Shown one piece after another: positions 10,395 to 23,319 of a DNA stretch of 64,000 bases. Origin of the DNA: Adineta ricciae (taxonomy: Eukaryota > Rotifera > Eurotatoria > Adinetida > Adinetidae). The notes under the pieces were generated by a model that was not told the DNA's origin, did not search any database, and saw only the letters and a list, made by a program, of their open reading frames with translations. Location of the stretch: positions 1-64,000 of the forward strand of contig CAJNOJ010000469.1 of NCBI GenBank assembly GCA_905250025.1, given 5' to 3'. Each line of letters starts with the position of its first letter. The first letter of the stretch is position 1. Made by a program: the position numbers and the translations under genes.

Positions 10395-12570
10395 GCCCAC
10401 CACAAATCGTCAAAGCACCAACGGATTCGATACTTCTTGTCGGCCAATCCGTTCTTCTCACTGCAGAAATCACTGGCAATCCAAAACCTCAAGTAACGTG
10501 GTACTATAAAGGTCAGCCGTTAAAATCGACGGCTAGCAAACATCAAATCGATGCCAAGAAGGATGGCATCTATACTCTAACAATTGCCAAAGGTGATGCA
10601 GCCGATGATGGTCAATACACCGTTGTCGCTGAGAATGCTGTGGATAAAGTTCAAGCTGATGTCAAAGTCACTGTTTGCACTAAACCGAAAGTTGACAAAA
10701 TCACCGATGTTGCTGTCAATATCGATGACACTGCTCGTCTACAATGTCAATATTCAGGACAACCCATCCCAACAATTCATTGGTTCAAAGATGGTAAAGC
10801 GATTTCAGGTGATGATCAACGATTCGTTATCACGCAGGAAACACCAACTTTATCGGTATTAACCATTACGAATACAACTATGGATGATAAAGGTGTTTAT
10901 TTGGTTAAATTAACGAATATTGCTGGCGAAGTCGAAGGAAAAGCTAACTTGAATGTTAAGCGTAAGTCCACGAAACTTCCTCTCTTTACTACATATAGGC
11001 ATGTTTTCTTCTTTAGCGACTAAACCGACAATTACTCGTGATCTCAATGCAACTTACATTGGTATTAAAGATGAAGAATTCATTCTATCTATTTCGGGAA
11101 CTGGCAATCCATATCCAACATGTCAATGGTTTAAAAATAATGCCGAACTAATAGCCACTCCCGACGAACGTATTCAATTTCGAGAAGATACAGCAACCAG
11201 TGAATATTTCCTCATTATCAAAAATGCTACGCAAGATGATATGGGCGAATATCAATGTCAACTGACGAATGCGGCTGGCGTCGTCAAATCGAAGAAGAGC
11301 AAAGTTACTGTTCAAAAACAACCGACATTTATTCGAAAACCAGAATCAATCACCGTTAATCAAACTGAATCGAGCCATATTGAATGTCAAATCGATGCAT
11401 TACCACAAGCGAAAATCACTTGGTTAATTGCTGGTAAAGCTGTATCTGCCAAAGATGGTTACGAAACTAGTTTCGATGCGAAGACTGGTATTGCGACATT
11501 GAGTATTAAGAATACAACTACAAAACATGCCGCGTCTGTAACCATCAAAGCTGAAAATGCCTCCGGTACTGCTGAAGAAACTGTAGATATTAACGTTCGC
11601 TCAACACCAATTCTTCTTAAACCATTAGCAGACTTAGAAGTTGTTGCCAATACTGATGCTACATTTGTTTGCGAATTTCAATCATCGCCACAAGCCACAG
11701 TTCAATGGTTCTGCAATGGTAAACCGTTGAGTGCTCAGCCAAACAAATACGAAATTACGTTTGACGCCAAAACGAATCAACACAAATTAGTTATCAAGAA
11801 TGCATCATTAGACGATCATGGAACTTACAGTGCACAAGCATCCAACGAACTTGGTCAACTTCAAACTGAAGCAAAACTGAATGTGACACATGCACCTGAT
11901 TTTCTTACTGGTTTACAAGACAGATCGGTTGGTGCCAAAGAAACTATTGAGTTCAATGTCAAGGTCGCTGGCATTCCACAAGTTACATTAACATGGTTGA
12001 AAGCTGGCAAAGAGTTCAAGAGCGATGAGAAGAAATATTCCATCGTACCCATTGATAAAGATGGCAACGCCAAATTGATTATTAAAGATGTTAGCGAAGA
12101 CGATCAAGCATTATATGCATGTGTGGCAAAGAATAAAGTTGGTACAAATCAAACAGAGTGCCATTTGAAAGTCACCGCTTCGTTACAATTCACTCAACCA
12201 TTGCAAGATACAGATGTATTGAATACTCAGAATGCTACCTTGACATGTGAAGTTCAAGGTATTCCGAAGCCAACTGTGAAATGGTATGTTCGAAAAAAAT
12301 GTTTTTTTAACTTCACGGATATTTGTTTTGTGCATTAGGTTTTTCAATGATGTGGAGCTTAAATCAACTCAGAAACAAGCTATTGCTGTGAAACAAAACG
12401 TTCACACATTAACCATCAATCGTACTGATGCAACCGATGCTGGTATGACGTACAATCTACATAATATGTTCTTCTATTCATTCTTTACCTTTCCATAGGT
12501 GTCTACAAAGCTGTTGCTGATAATGGCACTGGCACAGCCATTGAAAGCATTTGTAATCTTTATGTTGGCA
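10395..12570 (+). CDS. Ig 14-20, first six-Ig super-repeat (copy A); exons 10395-10961, 11017-12283, 12339-12442, 12499-12570
   Basis: Ig 14 (PQIVKAPTDSILLVG) is followed by the first clear A-to-F cycle. A: KPKVDKITDVAVNID. B: KPTITRDLNATYIG. C: PTFIRKPESITVN. D: PILLKPLADLEVVA. E: PDFLTGLQDRSVGA. F: LQFTQPLQDTDVLN. F is cut twice: a phase-2 intron (12284-12338) splits its Trp codon TG|G, and a phase-1 intron (12443-12498) precedes VYKAVADNG. Domain spacing is about 94 residues and the phases are continuous. The protein is presumably sarcomeric, by family. Confidence 0.9.
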
Positions 12571-12625
12571 GTATGTATCCTTTGTCATTCATTTCCTCTG
12601 CGTGTACATTGCTTCTCTTTTATAG

Positions 12626-14505
12626 GTAAACCTAAGATTGAAGGTAAGCCTGCTGATGCCACCGTCAATGTTGAACAGCCTGCCGTACTCGAATGTACGT
12701 TCTCTGGTTTACCTAAGCCAGAAGTCACCTGGTTCAAAGATAATGTTGCGATCGTTGCTGACCAACGTGTAACTATGCGTGAAGACAAACCGAACGTTCA
12801 TTCCTTACATATCGCCCAATCGCAACTCGATGATAAAGCAACATATATCTGCAAAGCTAAGAATCGTTTTGGTGAAGTTGATGCCAAGATGAATTTGATT
12901 GTTAATTCCATCAAACCAGTGATCACACGCGATTTAACCGATCAATTAAGTTTTGAAAAAGGTAATACATTAGAACTTCAAGTGGAGATTACCGGTACGC
13001 CACAACCACAAGTCAAATGGTTCAAGGGTAACGATGAAATTAATCCAGCGAATAACAAAGATTACCAACTTGTGTTTGATGAAAAGCAAACCTATTCTTT
13101 GATCGTACAAAATTGTACACCAGATCATCAAGGTGAATACTCGATTCAAGCAACAAACCCAGGTGGAACGGTCAAATCCAAGAAAGCGAAAGTTACAGTA
13201 CAGAAAAAACCGGAATTTATCAAATTACCACAATCACAAACAGTCAATGATGGACAAGGAGTTGTATTCGATGCACAGATTGATGCTTATCCTCAACCCA
13301 AAGTTACATGGTACGCATCGATCGTTTTCATTTTCATTTCGAAACAACTTTCTTTTTTAGGTTGAAGAATGGTAAACCGTTAACGCCCGATCTCGGTTTC
13401 GAAAGTCAATTTGATGCAAAAACTGGTCAAATCACGCTGAAACACAAAGCTGCAACAAATAAACAATCAGGTGAACTTATCTGTCGAGTAGAAAATGCAG
13501 CGGGTGCCACAGATGCATCCGTAACTCTTGATGTTCAAGGTAAAAACCATTGTCTTCAATAAAACGTCAAGTCGTACATTTCTACTCTTCTCTCTGTAGC
13601 GTTACCGGTGATCACCAAGAAATTAACCGACCAAGAAGTGATGATCGATAATGAGATTCGTTTCATTGTCGAAATTGCTGGTTCACCTGCGCCGACCATT
13701 TCCTGGTTCAAAGATGATACACCAGTAATAGCTGATGCTGATCATATTATCGAATCTGATAACACAACGCATACATTAATTGTTAAACATGTCAAGGCAG
13801 CCGAAGAAGGTAAGTATCGTGTCGTAGCAGAAAATTTACTTGGTCATGTGGAATCTACTGGTCAATTGACCGTCCTCGAACAACCATTGATCGATCAACC
13901 ATTTGGTGATATAACTCAACCAGCTGGCTCGGATGTAGCTCTCAAATGCCGTATTGCCGGTGGTCGACCGAAAGCAACAGTGACATGGTTGAGAAATGGT
14001 AAAGAATTCAAAGGTGACGATCGCCATCTGATCACTTCAGCGCCAGATGGAACATGTGAATTATTAATCAAATCACTTGATGAAACAGAAAATCAAGTGA
14101 AATATACCTTAGTTGCGAAAAACAAAGTTGGACAAAAAGAGATCAATTCAATCATCACTGTCAAAGCGTCACTGGAATTTCTCCAGGAATTGAAAGATCA
14201 AGACGTTCTAGCGCAATCGCCCTGTGTTTTAACTGTTGAAGCCAATGGTATACCAAAACCGACAATAAAATGGTAAATGAAACCATAGAAAACATACTAT
14301 TCGATTCGATATACATTGTCTTTTTTTCCTAGGTACTTCAATGATCAAGAATTGAAGAATACTCCCAAGACGAAAATTGAAGCGAAACAAAATATTCATA
14401 CATTAACACTATCTAAAACCGATTTACCCGACGATGGTGTTTATAAATGTGTTGCAACAAATCCCGATGGAACCATTGAAACCAAAGCTCACATCTCTGT
14501 TTGCA
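12626..14505 (+). CDS. Ig 21-26, second super-repeat (copy A); exons 12626-13310, 13361-13539, 13600-14272, 14333-14505
   Basis: A: KPKIEGKPADATVNVE. B: KPVITRDLTDQLSFE. C: PEFIKLPQSQTVNDG, with its Trp codon split TG|G at 13311. D: PVITKKLTDQEVMID. E: PLIDQPFGDITQPAG. F: LEFLQELKDQDVLAQ, with its Trp codon split at 14273 and resuming as YFNDQELKN. The remaining introns are phase 1 at domain borders (13540-13599, 14506-14559). The four exons match those of copy B base for base in length (685, 179, 673 and 173). Confidence 0.9.
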
Positions 14506-14559
14506 GTATGTTCATACAAATCAAATCGCATTCTAAATCTTCATTTCATTTCGTTCTAG

Positions 14560-16501
14560 CCAAACCAAAAGTCGATGGTAAAGTCAACGATGTCATTGTT
14601 CAGATCAATGAACCGGCTGAATTACGTACGAAGTTCAGTGCCATACCAAAACCGACTGTGACTTGGTTCGTATTTGAATGCACAAGTTTGACTCGAATTC
14701 ATATTTCGGTATTTCGTTTAGGTACAAAGCGAACGATCTCAATACTCCATTGACGCCGAACGACAATATCGAAATAACAGAATTACCTGATGGTACAAGT
14801 GTTCTTCGAGTGAAGAAGACAGATCTAACGGATAGTTCAGCGTATATCGCTCGTGCAACAAATAAAGTTGGCGAAATCGATTCCAAAATTAATCTAATTG
14901 TCAAAGAAGTCAAACCACAAATCTTGTCGGATATAACCAATGTCAATGCTATTCGTGACGAACTGGCACAATTCAGTATTAAAGCCACAGGAAATCCTCA
15001 GCCGACCATCCGTTGGTTTAAAAATGATAACGAGGAACTTTTAACCACTAACGAAGATTTCGAATTCATTCACGATGCTGCATCAGACACTTTCGTTCTC
15101 AAGATTAATAAATGTCGACCAGAACATCAAGCTGATTATTCAGCTGTCATAAGTAATTCAGGTGGTACAGTTAAATCGAAGAAAGGAAAACTAGTCGTGA
15201 CCAAAGCTCCGGAATTCATCGAAAAGCCATTGTCAATCGATGTCAACGAAACCGAACCGAGCGAATTGCGAGCCAAAGTCGACGCGTTTCCACCTGCAAA
15301 AATCACATGGTTATTCGAAGGTAAACCCGTCTCTGCCAAAGACGGATTCGATATTCAAACTGATCAAGCGACGGGCACATCAGTCTTAACAATAAAACAA
15401 ACATTGCCGAAACACACCGGCAAACTGACAGTCAAAGCGGACAACTCAACAGGTTCAATTGAAGAACATGTTCAATTGACTGTTAAAAGTAAAGAATCAT
15501 TTCGAAAGAGGAATTGAAACCAATGGATTTGTCTCTCTGTTTTAGCCGGACCAAAGATAACGAAAAAACCGACAGACATTGAAGCTCTATTACACACGGA
15601 TGCCGTTTTCACTATTGAAGTAGGAGGTTCACCGAAACCGGAGATAGAATGGTTAGTTATTATCTTTTTTTAAATACATTTACTACTGTTTTTCTTCTAC
15701 TGCAAACTAGGATTCATCGTGATCAATCTGTCAAAAATTCAGATAAGTACGAAATCATCCAGGAGAGTGCCACAACAACGAAACTGATTATTCATGATGT
15801 TACACCCGAAGACGAAGGAGCCATTCAAATCAAAGTGAGAAATATATTGGGTCAAACAGATGTGACTGCTCAATTGAAAGCACTCGGTAAATCGGGATTG
15901 AAACGTAATCCATTCGTTCTATTTCTTTGTCTTTCTTGTATAGAATCGCCGCGTATTGAACCGCCATTGACTGATCAAGAAATCACATTGAATCAAACTC
16001 TCGTTTTGAAAACAAATGCATACGGTCGACCAAAAGTCGATGTCCAATGGTTGAAAGATCAAAAACCATTAACAGCATCGGATCGTATCAAGATCGAACG
16101 CAACGATGACGAATGTACATTGACAATAGGAAATGTTAAGGAAGAAGATATTGGCACATATACACTGACCGTTAAAAATAAACTTGGTAAAGCAGATTCA
16201 ATTGCAAATATTAAAGTGACAGCATCGCTAAGATTTGCCAATCCATTGAACGATCTCGACATTATCCAAGGTTCAAATGGAGTTCTTTCCGTAGAATGTG
16301 AAGGTGTACCCAAACCTAAACTAACTTGGTATTTTAACGATGTCGAAATCAAGTCGAATCAAAAGACTCGCGTTGATATAAAAGGTTCAACTAGTACATT
16401 GACAATAAATAAAGCAGATATGGTCGATATTGGTATATATAAAGTTGTAGCCGATAATGGAAAAGAAAGAGTTGAAACACAAGCAAATGTTGATGTGTGT
16501 G
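14560..16501 (+). CDS. Ig 27-32, third super-repeat (copy A); exons 14560-14665, 14722-15488, 15546-15651, 15711-15886, 15944-16501
   Basis: A: KPKVDGKVNDVIVQIN, Trp codon split by a GTTCGT donor at 14666. B: KPQILSDITNVNAIR. C: PEFIEKPLSIDVNE. D: PKITKKPTDIEALLH, split at 15652 (GTTAGT) before IHRDQ. E: PRIEPPLTDQEITLN. F: LRFANPLNDLDIIQG, intronless here. This is the most finely divided super-repeat, because both A and D carry the in-Trp intron. Donors GTTCGT and GTTAGT are weak, but the same dinucleotides are used in copy B, which supports them. Confidence 0.88.
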
Positions 16502-16559
16502 GTATGTATTCATCAATATTCGTTCGTAACACGATCTACGATGAATTTCGTGTTTTTAG

Positions 16560-18869
16560 TGAAACCAAAAGTTGATGGTAAACCAACCGATGCGACCTGC
16601 TTATTGAACGAAACAGCTAAACTCAGTATTAAATTCACAGCTGTACCAAAAGCTACTGTTACATGGCACAAAGCCGATGGCACTGAAGTACAACCTGATG
16701 GTCGTATTCAAATTACTACCGATGAAAGCGGACAATCGATATTGATTATCATAAATGCCACTCCGCAAGATTCTCAAGCGTATACAGCTCGTGCGACTAA
16801 TAAAGTTGGTTCCGTCGATGGAAAAGTGAACTTGAATGTCAAAGAAGTTAAACCAACCTTAAAGAATGATCTCGAACCACAAACGATCAACGTTGGTGAC
16901 GAATTAGTCTATCGTCTTCTGGTTGACGGTCGTCCAACGCCAACAGTGAAATTCTACAAAGACGGCAATGAAATTGGCCCAGTAACAATTGAACAATCAA
17001 GTACACCAGGTGATAGTGTTGTCACCGCTATTCTTCGTGTTCCACAAGCTGCAACAACCGATCAAGGTGAATATCAAGCTTCCGTAGAAAATTCGGCAGG
17101 TGTTGTCAAGACAAAGAAAGTTAAAGTCACCGTTCAACAATTGCCAGTCTTTCTTCAAACACCTCAAGATGTGTCCGTTAGTCAAGGAAAGGAAGCAACT
17201 TTTGAAGCTCAACTCTCCGCATTTCCAACACCGAAAGTGACCTGGCTACTCAATGGTAAACCGTTGACAGCGAACGTCGATTGCTCGATTACATTTGATA
17301 ATGCTACACAAAAGGCAACATTAACTTTACGTAAAATCGATGTCGATAAACATTCAGGAACGATCACATGCCAAGCAGAAAACGTCGCAGGAAAAGTGAC
17401 ACATGATGCTAAACTGAATGTTTTCACCGGACCGAAAATCTTGAAAGGCTTGAAAGATGAGAGCATCATCGAAGGACAAGATATAACATTAACAATTGAA
17501 TCGAGTGGACAACCTGCACCAACAGCGCAATGGTATTTCAATGATAAACCAATAGCAGTAAATGATCAACACTACGAAATAATCGTAGCGAAAGAAGGAC
17601 ATGCTTATGAATTGAAAATTAAACAAGCAAAAGCTGAGGATGAAGGTGCGTATAAAGTTGTCTTGACGAATACGGAAGGTGAATCGACCAGTCAAGCAAA
17701 TCTGAATGTACATGTTGTCCCTGTTATTAAATCACTTCCAGCGAAAATCGATGGAGTTCAAGGTCAACAAATCATCATCTCATGTCAAATCACCGGACGT
17801 CCAAAACCGGAAATCATTTTCTTGAAAGATAAGAAAGATGTGATGACATTAGAAGACAAAGCTCGCTACCAAATCGAATACAATGAACAAACAGGTGACG
17901 TACGTTTGATTATATCGGATGCCAAAGAAGAAGATCAAGGTAAATATACAGTTCGAGCTAAGAATGCCGCACAAACAGTAGAAGAACAAACAGTTGTCAA
18001 TGTATCTGCACAGCTGTCATTTACTGAAACACTCCAAGATATCGATGTTGTCAGTGGACAAAACATCACATTGACATGTCGCTGTCAAGGTATTCCTAAA
18101 CCAAGCATCAAATGGTATCAGAATGATGTGGAACTTAAGTCGACAACAAAACAAAAGATCGAATCGAAACCTGACGGAACTCAAACATTAACAGTCAATC
18201 GTGTCGATTTGACTGACGGTGGAAAATTTAAGATTGTTGCCACAAACGATCAAGGAACGATCACATCGGAATGTCAAGTCGATGTTCTCATGAAACCCAA
18301 AATCGAAGGTAAAGTACAAGATGTTCAAGTCGTCATTGGCGAACCAGCACAGTTGAATGTCAAAGTATCCGGCGTACCAAAGCCAGACATTCAGTGGTTG
18401 AAAAACGGTCAACCATTTGAGATTGACAATCAACGAATTAAATTAGTTCAAACAGATGATGTCTATTCATTAGTTTTCGAAAGTACGATCATTGATGATA
18501 AGGCAGCGTATACATTAAAAGCAACGAACAAAGCTGGTGACGTTGAATCACCAAAAAGCAATTTGAACATCACATCAGTTCAACCGAAGATTAAAACAGA
18601 TTTGCAACCAACGTTAAGTGTAACCAAAGATGAACCTATTACGTTGACCATTCAAGCCGATGGAAAACCCAAACCGCAAGTCAAATGGTTTAAGGGTAAC
18701 GATGAAATTCTACCGGATCAAGTTGGCGTTCAGATAATTGACGAAGGTGAAAACACATACAAATTGATTATTGAAAAATCAACCGAAAAAGATCAAGGAG
18801 AATATACGGCACTTGTACAGAACACTGGTGGACAAGTCAAATCCAAAAAGACGACTGTCTCTGTTACAA
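16560..18869 (+). CDS. Ig 33-40, single 2.3-kb exon (copy A)
   Basis: A 770-residue exon without introns covers the fourth super-repeat and the start of the fifth. A: KPKVDGKPTDATCLLN. B: KPTLKNDLEPQTINVG. C: PVFLQTPQDVSVSQG. D: PKILKGLKDESIIEG. E: PVIKSLPAKIDGVQG. F: LSFTETLQDIDVVSG. A: KPKIEGKVQDVQVVIG. B: PKIKTDLQPTLSVTK. Ig 34 (VKFYKDG) and Ig 37 (IIFLKDK) lack the core Trp. Here F has no in-Trp intron, so introns were lost in this unit or gained elsewhere. It ends in phase 1 at GTACGT (18870). Confidence 0.92.
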
Positions 18870-18929
18870 GTACGTGCCATATACTATTTCTTCGAACTGC
18901 TTAATGCTATTTTTGCTTTTTTCATTTAG

Positions 18930-20169
18930 AAATACCAGAATTTGTCACTAAGCCGGAAGATACAATAGTTAAACAAGGCGATACTGCTACTATAGAATGT
19001 CAAATAGATGCACTTCCGTTACCGAAAATCACCTTACTACGTGATGGTAAAGCTCTTACACCTAAAGATGGCATTGAACATACATTTGATGCTGCTACTC
19101 GTCGTCTTGTGATCACGGTGAAGAACGCTCGTGTTGATCAAACTGGTACTCTAACCTGCAAATTGGATAATTCAGTTGGTTCAGCTGAAGCATCATTTAA
19201 ACTGAGCGTTTCGGCTGCTCCAGTCATTTCCAAAGGTTTAACCGACCAAGAATGTTTAATCGATAAAGAACTTCGTCTAACGATTGCGACGTCAGCAAGT
19301 CCTGTGCCAACGGTGAAATGGTATCGAGATAATGTTGAGTTATCTAATCTCGGTACGAAATTGAATGATGATACATTTGAATTGGTCATTCCGAATGTAA
19401 AACCTGACGATCAAGGTGTTTATAAAGCGGTTGTATCCAATGAACTTGGCGAAAAGGAGACACAATGCAAAGTAACAGTGCTCGAGCCAGCCGAATTGAA
19501 ATATGACTTTGCCGAACAGCAAACCATTCAAGTCGGAGAAATAATTCAACTTCAATGTCATGTTAGCGGACGACCATTACCTGATGTGACATGGACGAAG
19601 GATGGCAAAGAAATCAAGGCATCCGATCGTATCGAAATTGTCAAAAATCCAGATGGAACTTGTATATTAACAATTAAACAAGCAACATCAGACGATAAGG
19701 TAATTGAAGAAAGAATTGCTTCATTGATTTTCATATGCGGTCTCGTCTAGGGCGTTTACAAAGTTATTTGTAAGAATAAATTACAGACTCGTGAAGCTCA
19801 AACACAAATACTGGTTTCATCACCGCTGAAATTCAATAGCACATTGAAAGATACAGTTGCGCAAGTTGGACAAAGTGTGACACTCGAAGTCGATTGTGAA
19901 GGTTTACCAAAACCAACGATAAAATGGTAAGAATGATACGATTGCGTCTATCGACTAAAAACTTTGCTTTCTCACTAGGCTTTGCAATGGACAAGAAATA
20001 ACACCGTCAGCTAAATATAAGATTGAATCGAAGGGAAATCTAAGCAAACTCACAATACCGAAAGCCGATCTCATTGATACGGGCGTATATGAAGTAGTTG
20101 TTTCAAATGGTATCGATACAATCAAAACAGAAGCGAAATTAGATGTCAGCATTAAACCGAAAGTTGAAG
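18930..20169 (+). CDS. Ig 41-44 (copy A); exons 18930-19699, 19751-19926, 19979-20169
   Basis: Completes the fifth super-repeat. C: PEFVTKPEDTIVKQG, with Leu in place of Trp (KITLLRDG). D: PVISKGLTDQECLID. E: ELKYDFAEQQTIQVG. F: LKFNSTLKDTVAQVG. The intron 19700-19750 is phase 0 inside E, just before GVYKVICKN, an unusual phase for this gene. The intron 19927-19978 splits the F Trp codon. The next intron (20170-20227) falls after KPKVEG of the following A domain. Confidence 0.9.
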
Positions 20170-20227
20170 GTAAGTCAGAAATCAAAACGAAAAAGATATT
20201 TCTTCAATCCAAAATCGTTTTGTTTAG

Positions 20228-21731
20228 GTAAACCAGCTGATGTTAGTGTCAACATAAACGATTCTGCGAAACTTCAATGTAAAATTTCGGGATCACCAAC
20301 GCCGACAATTGTTTGGCTCAAAGATGGACAACCATTACAGCCGTCTGACAATATCACGATTCAAACCGAAGCCGATGGAACGCAAATTCTTCTCTTTAAA
20401 TCAGCTCAACTAGCCGACAAGGGTAGTTATACATGTCAAGCAACGAACATTGGCGGTACGACGGAAGTGAAATTGAATCTCAACGTTCAACAAGTGAAGC
20501 CAACATTGAAAGCTGATCTCGGTAAAGACATCGTTGCTCAAGCAGGTGAACCTGTTTCGCTGTCGATCAAAGCATCGGGTACTAAACCGCAAGTCAAGTG
20601 GTACAAAGATGGTGAAGAAATCATCGAAACAGTCGAAGAGGAATACGAAATGGTGGAAGAAGAAGAAACGTATACATTGTTGATGAAACGTGCACAACCA
20701 AAAGACAGTGGAGAATATCAAGCGGTGATCACCAATGATGTTGGACAAGTGAAATCCAAGAAAATTAAAGTGCAAATTCAAAAAGCACCACAATTGAAGA
20801 AGAAACCGGAGGCCGTCGTCAACGTCAAAGAAGGTGAACCAGCACGTTTTGAATGCGAATTTGAAGGTAATCCAACACCGAAAGTATCCTGGTTACGTGA
20901 TGGAAAACCATTGACACCTAAGGACGGTTTCGAAATCAAAACAGATGCAACGACAGGAAAGAGTGTGCTAACAATCAATCAATCAACACCCAAACATTCT
21001 GGTCCGATAACACTACGTCTGGAGAATTCCGTTGGTGCACCCATCGAAGAAATCGTTCAATTGAATGTAGAAACGACACCACAATTGTTACAAAAACCAC
21101 AAGCTACATGCGAAGCACATCTGAATCAAACGACTTCGATTGCATTCAAATGTCTAGCGACACCAATACCAACAATACGATTATTCAAGAACGATGTTGA
21201 AATCGAATTGACAGGTGATCATTACGAACTTGTTCCTAGTGCAACTGATGCCACGTCATACGAAATACGAATTAAAAATGTTCAAGTTGAAGACGAAGGA
21301 AACTATCGAATTCGCGTCGAAAATGCACTAGGAAGTATCGATTCCAACGTTCAAGTGACAACTGTTGACAATGTTTCCATCACAGCATCAGCACATGCAG
21401 TCAATACAGAATTGAAACAACATGATACCCTAACGCTTGAATATACAGTGACTGGTCGACCTAGACCTGATATTGTATTCATGAAAGATGGTAAAGAAGT
21501 GAAACCATCGGCGAAAACGCAAATAACTTATGATGAAGCAACGAACATTTGTCGATTGGTAACAACCGATGTCGGACAAGAGGATCAAGGTGTTTACACT
21601 CTCATTGCAAAGAATAAATTAGGTAAACAAGAAAGTCAACCGATCAAGATCAATGTTACAGCACCAATAACGGTGAAAACAACTCTGCCAGAAACTATCG
21701 ATGGTGTTCTTGGTGAACAAATAGTCATGAC
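20228..21731 (+). CDS. Ig 45-50, sixth super-repeat, cut off at the gap (copy A)
   Basis: A: GKPADVSVNIND. B: KPTLKADLGKDIVAQAG, with an acidic insert (ETVEEEYEMVEEEE). C: PQLKKKPEAVVNVKEG. D: PQLLQKPQATCEAHLN (no Trp: TIRLFKND). E: VSITASAHAVNTELKQ (no Trp: DIVFMKDG). F begins (ITVKTTLPETIDGVLG) and ends after EQIVM at the Ns. In copy B the same exon carries on for 14 more bases to a donor, so the truncation here is a contig end and not a biological stop. Confidence 0.9.
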
Positions 21732-21743
21732 NNNNNNNNNNNN
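21732..21743. other. 12-N assembly gap
   Basis: The left side ends in the middle of an Ig domain (copy A) and the right side starts inside a KAAE repeat (copy B). The reading frame happens to stay open across it, which has a one-in-three chance of being accidental. The true gap size is unknown. Confidence 0.98.
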
Positions 21744-23070
21744 CGACAAGAAGGCAGCCGAAGCTAAGAAAGCGGAAGAAGAGAAGAAAGCCGCTGAACT
21801 CAAAAAGGCTGAAGAAGACAAGAAGGCAGCTGAGGCCAAGAAAGCGGAAGAAGAGAAGAAGGCGGCCGACGTCAAGAAGGCTGAAGAAGACAAGAAGGCA
21901 GCCGAAGCTACGAAAGCCCAAGAAGAGAAGAAAGCCGCCGATGTCAAAAAAGCCGCTGAACTCAAAAAGGCTGAAGAAGACAAGAAGGCAGCGGAGGCCA
22001 AGAAAGCGGAAGAAGAGAAGAAGGCAGCCGAAGCCAAGAAAGCCGAAGATGAGAAGAAGGCAGCAGAACTCAAGAAGGCGGAAGAAGACAAGAAAGCCGC
22101 TGATCTCAAGAAAGCTGAAGACGACAAGAAGGCAGCCGAAGCTAAGAAAGCGGAAGAAGAGAAGAAAGCCGCTGAACTCAAAAAGGCTGAAGAAGACAAG
22201 AAGGCAGCTGAGGCCAAGAAAGCGGAAGAAGAGAAGAAGGCGGCCGACGTCAAGAAGGCTGAAGAAGACAAGAAGGCAGCCGAAGCTAAGAAAGCCCAAG
22301 TGGAGAAGAATGCAGCTGAACTCAAGAAGGCTGAAGAAGACAAGAAGGCAGCCGAAGCTAAGAAAGCCCAAGAGGAGAAGAATGCAGCTGAACTCAAGAA
22401 GGCTGAAGAAGACAAGAAGGCCGCTGATCTCAAGAAAGCTGAAGGCGACAAGAAGGCAGCGGAAGCTAAGAAAGCCCAAGAGGAGAAGAATGCAGCTGAA
22501 CTCAAGAAGGCTGAAGAAGACAAGAAGGCCGCTGAACAAAAGAAAGCTGATGACGACAAGAAGGCAGCCGAAGCTACGAAAGCCCAAGAAGAGAAGAAGG
22601 CCGCCGAACTCAAGAAGGCTGAAGACGACAAGAAGGCAGCCGAAGCTAAGAAAGCGGAAGAAGAGAAGAAAGCCGCCGACGTCAAGAAGGCTGAAGAAGA
22701 CAAGAAGGCAGTTGAGGCCAAGAAAGCCGAAGAAGACAAGAAAGCAGCCGACGCCAAGAAAGCCGCTGAACTCAAGAAGGCTGAAGAAGACAAGAAGGCC
22801 GCTGAAGAGAAGAAAGTGGCGGAGCTCAAAAAGGCTGAAGAAGACAAGAAGGCCGCAGAACAAAGGAAGGCTGAAGAAGACAAGAAGGCAGCCGACCTCA
22901 ATAAAGCCGCCGACGCCAAGAAAGCCGAAGGGGACAAGAAAGTCGCTGAACGCAAGAAGACTGAAGAAGACAAGAAGGCAGCCGTAGCGAAGAAAGCCGA
23001 GGAGGCCAAGAAGGTCGAAGAGGAGAAGAAGGTGGCCGAAACCAATAAGGTGTCGGAGGAAAAGAAGACG
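21744..23070 (+). repeat. 36-bp coding minisatellite (KAAE repeat, copy B)
   Basis: About 36 units of 36 bp by length, truncated on the left by the gap. A variant unit with AKKAQEEKNAAE recurs several times between ~22280 and 22510, which indicates local amplification. Shadow frames on both strands are open for over 1 kb because of the biased composition. Confidence 0.9.
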
Positions 23071-23271
23071 GGTGGAAAACAGATAGCGCAAGTGGATGCA
23101 TTGAAGGCAGGTGAATTGGAGGGTGTAGCAGCTCCTGATTCTCCTAGTACGCCTGCCGAGCAAGATTTCTTGCGGCCGAATTTGACTATGAGACTAAAGC
23201 CTACTACGGCTGTCAATGAAGGTGACAAGTTGAAATTAGAAGTGCGATTCATTGCGCAACCGGAACCAACG
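21744..23271 (+). CDS. KAAE helix repeat and first half of Ig 1 (copy B), 5' end missing
   Basis: Counterpart of the second half of the 2745-5065 exon. It begins inside the repeat at the gap. The units are Glu-rich (AEEEKKAA, AEEDKKAA, AQEEKNAA) where copy A is Asp-rich, and the order of unit variants differs, so the two repeats have evolved separately. The tail (DSPSTPAEQDFLRPNLTMRL...AQPEPT) matches copy A and ends before a 48-bp phase-0 intron (23272-23319). The role is as for copy A: a probable long charged single helix. Confidence 0.85.
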
Positions 23272-23319
23272 GTAGGACGGATGATAGAAATAAGTGATTC
23301 TATTATAACGCTGTTTTAG

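Noticed and set aside
21731-21744. True fusion of an Ig domain to a KAAE rod
   Set aside because: The junction consists only of Ns and copy B shows the normal continuation of that Ig domain; the open frame across Ns carries no weight.
21619-23252. Minus-strand open frames of over 500 residues opposite KAAE copy B, and a Lys/Arg-rich plus frame at 21941-22987
   Set aside because: Same cause as above; the minus frames also run across the N gap, which cannot be read.
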